DNA from: CAZFMJ01 sp964520045
GTDB lineage: Bacteria; Elusimicrobiota; Elusimicrobia; Elusimicrobiales; CAZFMJ01
Direction: 5' to 3'
Assembly: GCA_964520045.1 (NCBI GenBank)
Contig: CAZFMJ010000107.1
Location: 1-6,190, forward strand
Length of the DNA: 6,190 nucleotides
The translations under genes and the position numbers were made by a program. The first letter of the stretch is position 1. Each line of letters begins with the position of its first letter. The notes under the pieces are model-generated. The model worked only from the letters and a program-made list of their open reading frames with translations, did no database searches and was not told the DNA's origin. This document shows, in pieces, positions 5,307-6,190 of the stretch.

Positions 5307-6190
5307 ATGTTTAAAGGCTCTTCTTTTGATGCGTCGATATTCCCGCGCAGAGATTCCAATGTTTTGATTATTTCGGCATTGGCCTTTGCTTTTGCAAAAT
5401 CATTCGCCGTTCTTATGCCGTTGTATATCGCCGCGGCATTTGATTTCCCATGGCATATTATAGCCGTTCCGTTTACTCCCAGAAGAGGCGCGCCTCCCCA
5501 TTCATCGGAATTTACGCGTTTTTTTAGTTTTTGGAACGCGCCTTTCATCGCCAGAGCGGCTAATTTATAAGCGAAACTGCGGTTTATTTCTTCTTTGAGC
5601 ATTTCCACGATAGTCTTGGCGATCCCTTCTGAAACCTTAAGGCATATATTGCCCACAAAACCGTCGCAGACTACGACGTCCGCTTTGCCGGCAGGCAGGT
5701 CCCTTCCTTCCACCGGACCGCAATAATTGAGGCCGCTTTTTTTAAGCAGCGGAATGGTTTCGCGCACCAGATCGTTGCCTTTTGTCTCTTCTTCTCCCAC
5801 GGAAAGTATCCCTACCGAAGGATTGTTTTTTTTGAGTATATGCCTTGCGTATACCGAGCCCATTACGGCAAACTGCACCAGATGCCAGGGTTTAGAATCC
5901 ATATTCGCGCCCGCATCCAGAAGCACGGCCGTGCCTTTGATAGTGGGAAACGGCACGGTTATGGCGGGGCGCATTACGCCCGGCAGGCGTTTCATTTTAA
6001 GAAGGGAAGCCACCATGGCCGCGCCGGAATTTCCTGCGGATACAAACGCATCCGCCTTTTTGTCGGCGACCAGTTCGGCGCACATTACCAGCGATGAATC
6101 CGGCTTGCTCCTGCATTCCTGAACGGGTTCTCCGGCCATTTCTATAACCTGCGGCGCATGAATGATCTGAATTCTTGCGGACTGCGGCGC
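5303..6190 (-). CDS. plsX: Phosphate acyltransferase PlsX (5' end cut by window)
   Basis: PlsX converts acyl-ACP to acyl-phosphate, the donor used by PlsY in the first step of phospholipid synthesis. The frame is open to the right edge, giving 295 visible residues; about 40-55 N-terminal residues, including the expected AxDAMGGD motif, lie outside. An ATG at 6139 is internal, because the 17 codons before it (RIQIIHAPQVIE) continue the family alignment. Conserved blocks, numbered from the first visible codon, include SAGNSGA (about 51-57), LLDAGANMDSKPWHLVQFAVMGS (from about 90), SVGEEETKGN, DVVVCDGFVGNICLK and GGAPLLGVNG near the end. The gene ends in a 4-nt ATGA overlap with fabG, and gene order plsX-fabG-acpP-rnc supports the assignment. 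Identity is near certain; only the start is missing. Confidence 0.96.
   Translation of the reverse strand, partial: APQSARIQIIHAPQVIEMAGEPVQECRSKPDSSLVMCAELVADKKADAFVSAGNSGAAMVASLLKMKRLPGVMRPAITVPFPTIKGTAVLLDAGANMDSKPWHLVQFAVMGSVYARHILKKNNPSVGILSVGEEETKGNDLVRETIPLLKKSGLNYCGPVEGRDLPAGKADVVVCDGFVGNICLKVSEGIAKTIVEMLKEEINRSFAYKLAALAMKGAFQKLKKRVNSDEWGGAPLLGVNGTAIICHGKSNAAAIYNGIRTANDFAKAKANAEIIKTLESLRGNIDASKEEPLNI

Noticed and set aside
6137..6139. ATG as a possible start of plsX
   Set aside because: The 17 upstream codons continue the PlsX family alignment and the frame stays open to the window edge, so this Met is internal.

Overview
The window is a gene-dense bacterial segment in which every convincing gene lies on the minus strand, so it reads from right to left. 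In transcription order it holds plsX (5' end cut by the right edge), fabG, acpP, rnc, an acyl-CoA dehydrogenase gene, etfB and a ferredoxin-fused etfA (3' end cut by the left edge). Both edge genes are open to the window boundary. Overlapping plus-strand reading frames are shadows of these genes.

The right half (about 3317-6190) is a reduced version of the widespread bacterial fatty acid/phospholipid cluster plsX-(fabH-fabD)-fabG-acpP-(fabF)-rnc. Neither fabD nor fabF is present where it would be expected. The left half (1-3306) has the order acyl-CoA dehydrogenase-etfB-etfA known from butyryl-CoA dehydrogenase/Etf loci of anaerobes. EtfA carries an N-terminal domain with two CxxCxxCxxxC iron-sulfur motifs, as in the EtfA-type subunits of the Acetobacterium caffeyl-CoA reductase (CarE) and lactate dehydrogenase (LctC) complexes. 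This suggests an anaerobic metabolism with flavin-based electron bifurcation or ferredoxin-linked electron transfer. Base composition looks near 50% GC by eye. The phylum cannot be fixed from this window; an uncultured anaerobic lineage of the Elusimicrobiota/Omnitrophota kind is only a low-confidence guess.

Genes are packed tightly. plsX/fabG and etfB/etfA overlap by ATGA, acpP-rnc are 21 nt apart and rnc-acd 10 nt apart. Two gaps of about 200-310 nt break this pattern: 1851-2067 (acd to etfB) and 4253-4562 (fabG to acpP). Both are filled by degenerate 7-nt-period arrays arranged as large imperfect palindromes. They share a starting motif (AGATGGTARA) and GGTARAN-type heptads. In the first gap the array runs through the acd stop codon and supplies its last codons. 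These two elements are the least ordinary part of the window. They could be miniature mobile or repetitive elements, and as transcribed hairpins they could be processing sites for the RNase III encoded in the same gene run.

Taken together, the genes suggest a lipid-synthesis module (PlsX acyl-phosphate formation, FabG ketoacyl reduction, AcpP carrier) physically joined to an acyl-CoA dehydrogenase/Etf redox module, with RNase III between them. Whether the two modules cooperate biochemically is not shown by the sequence.
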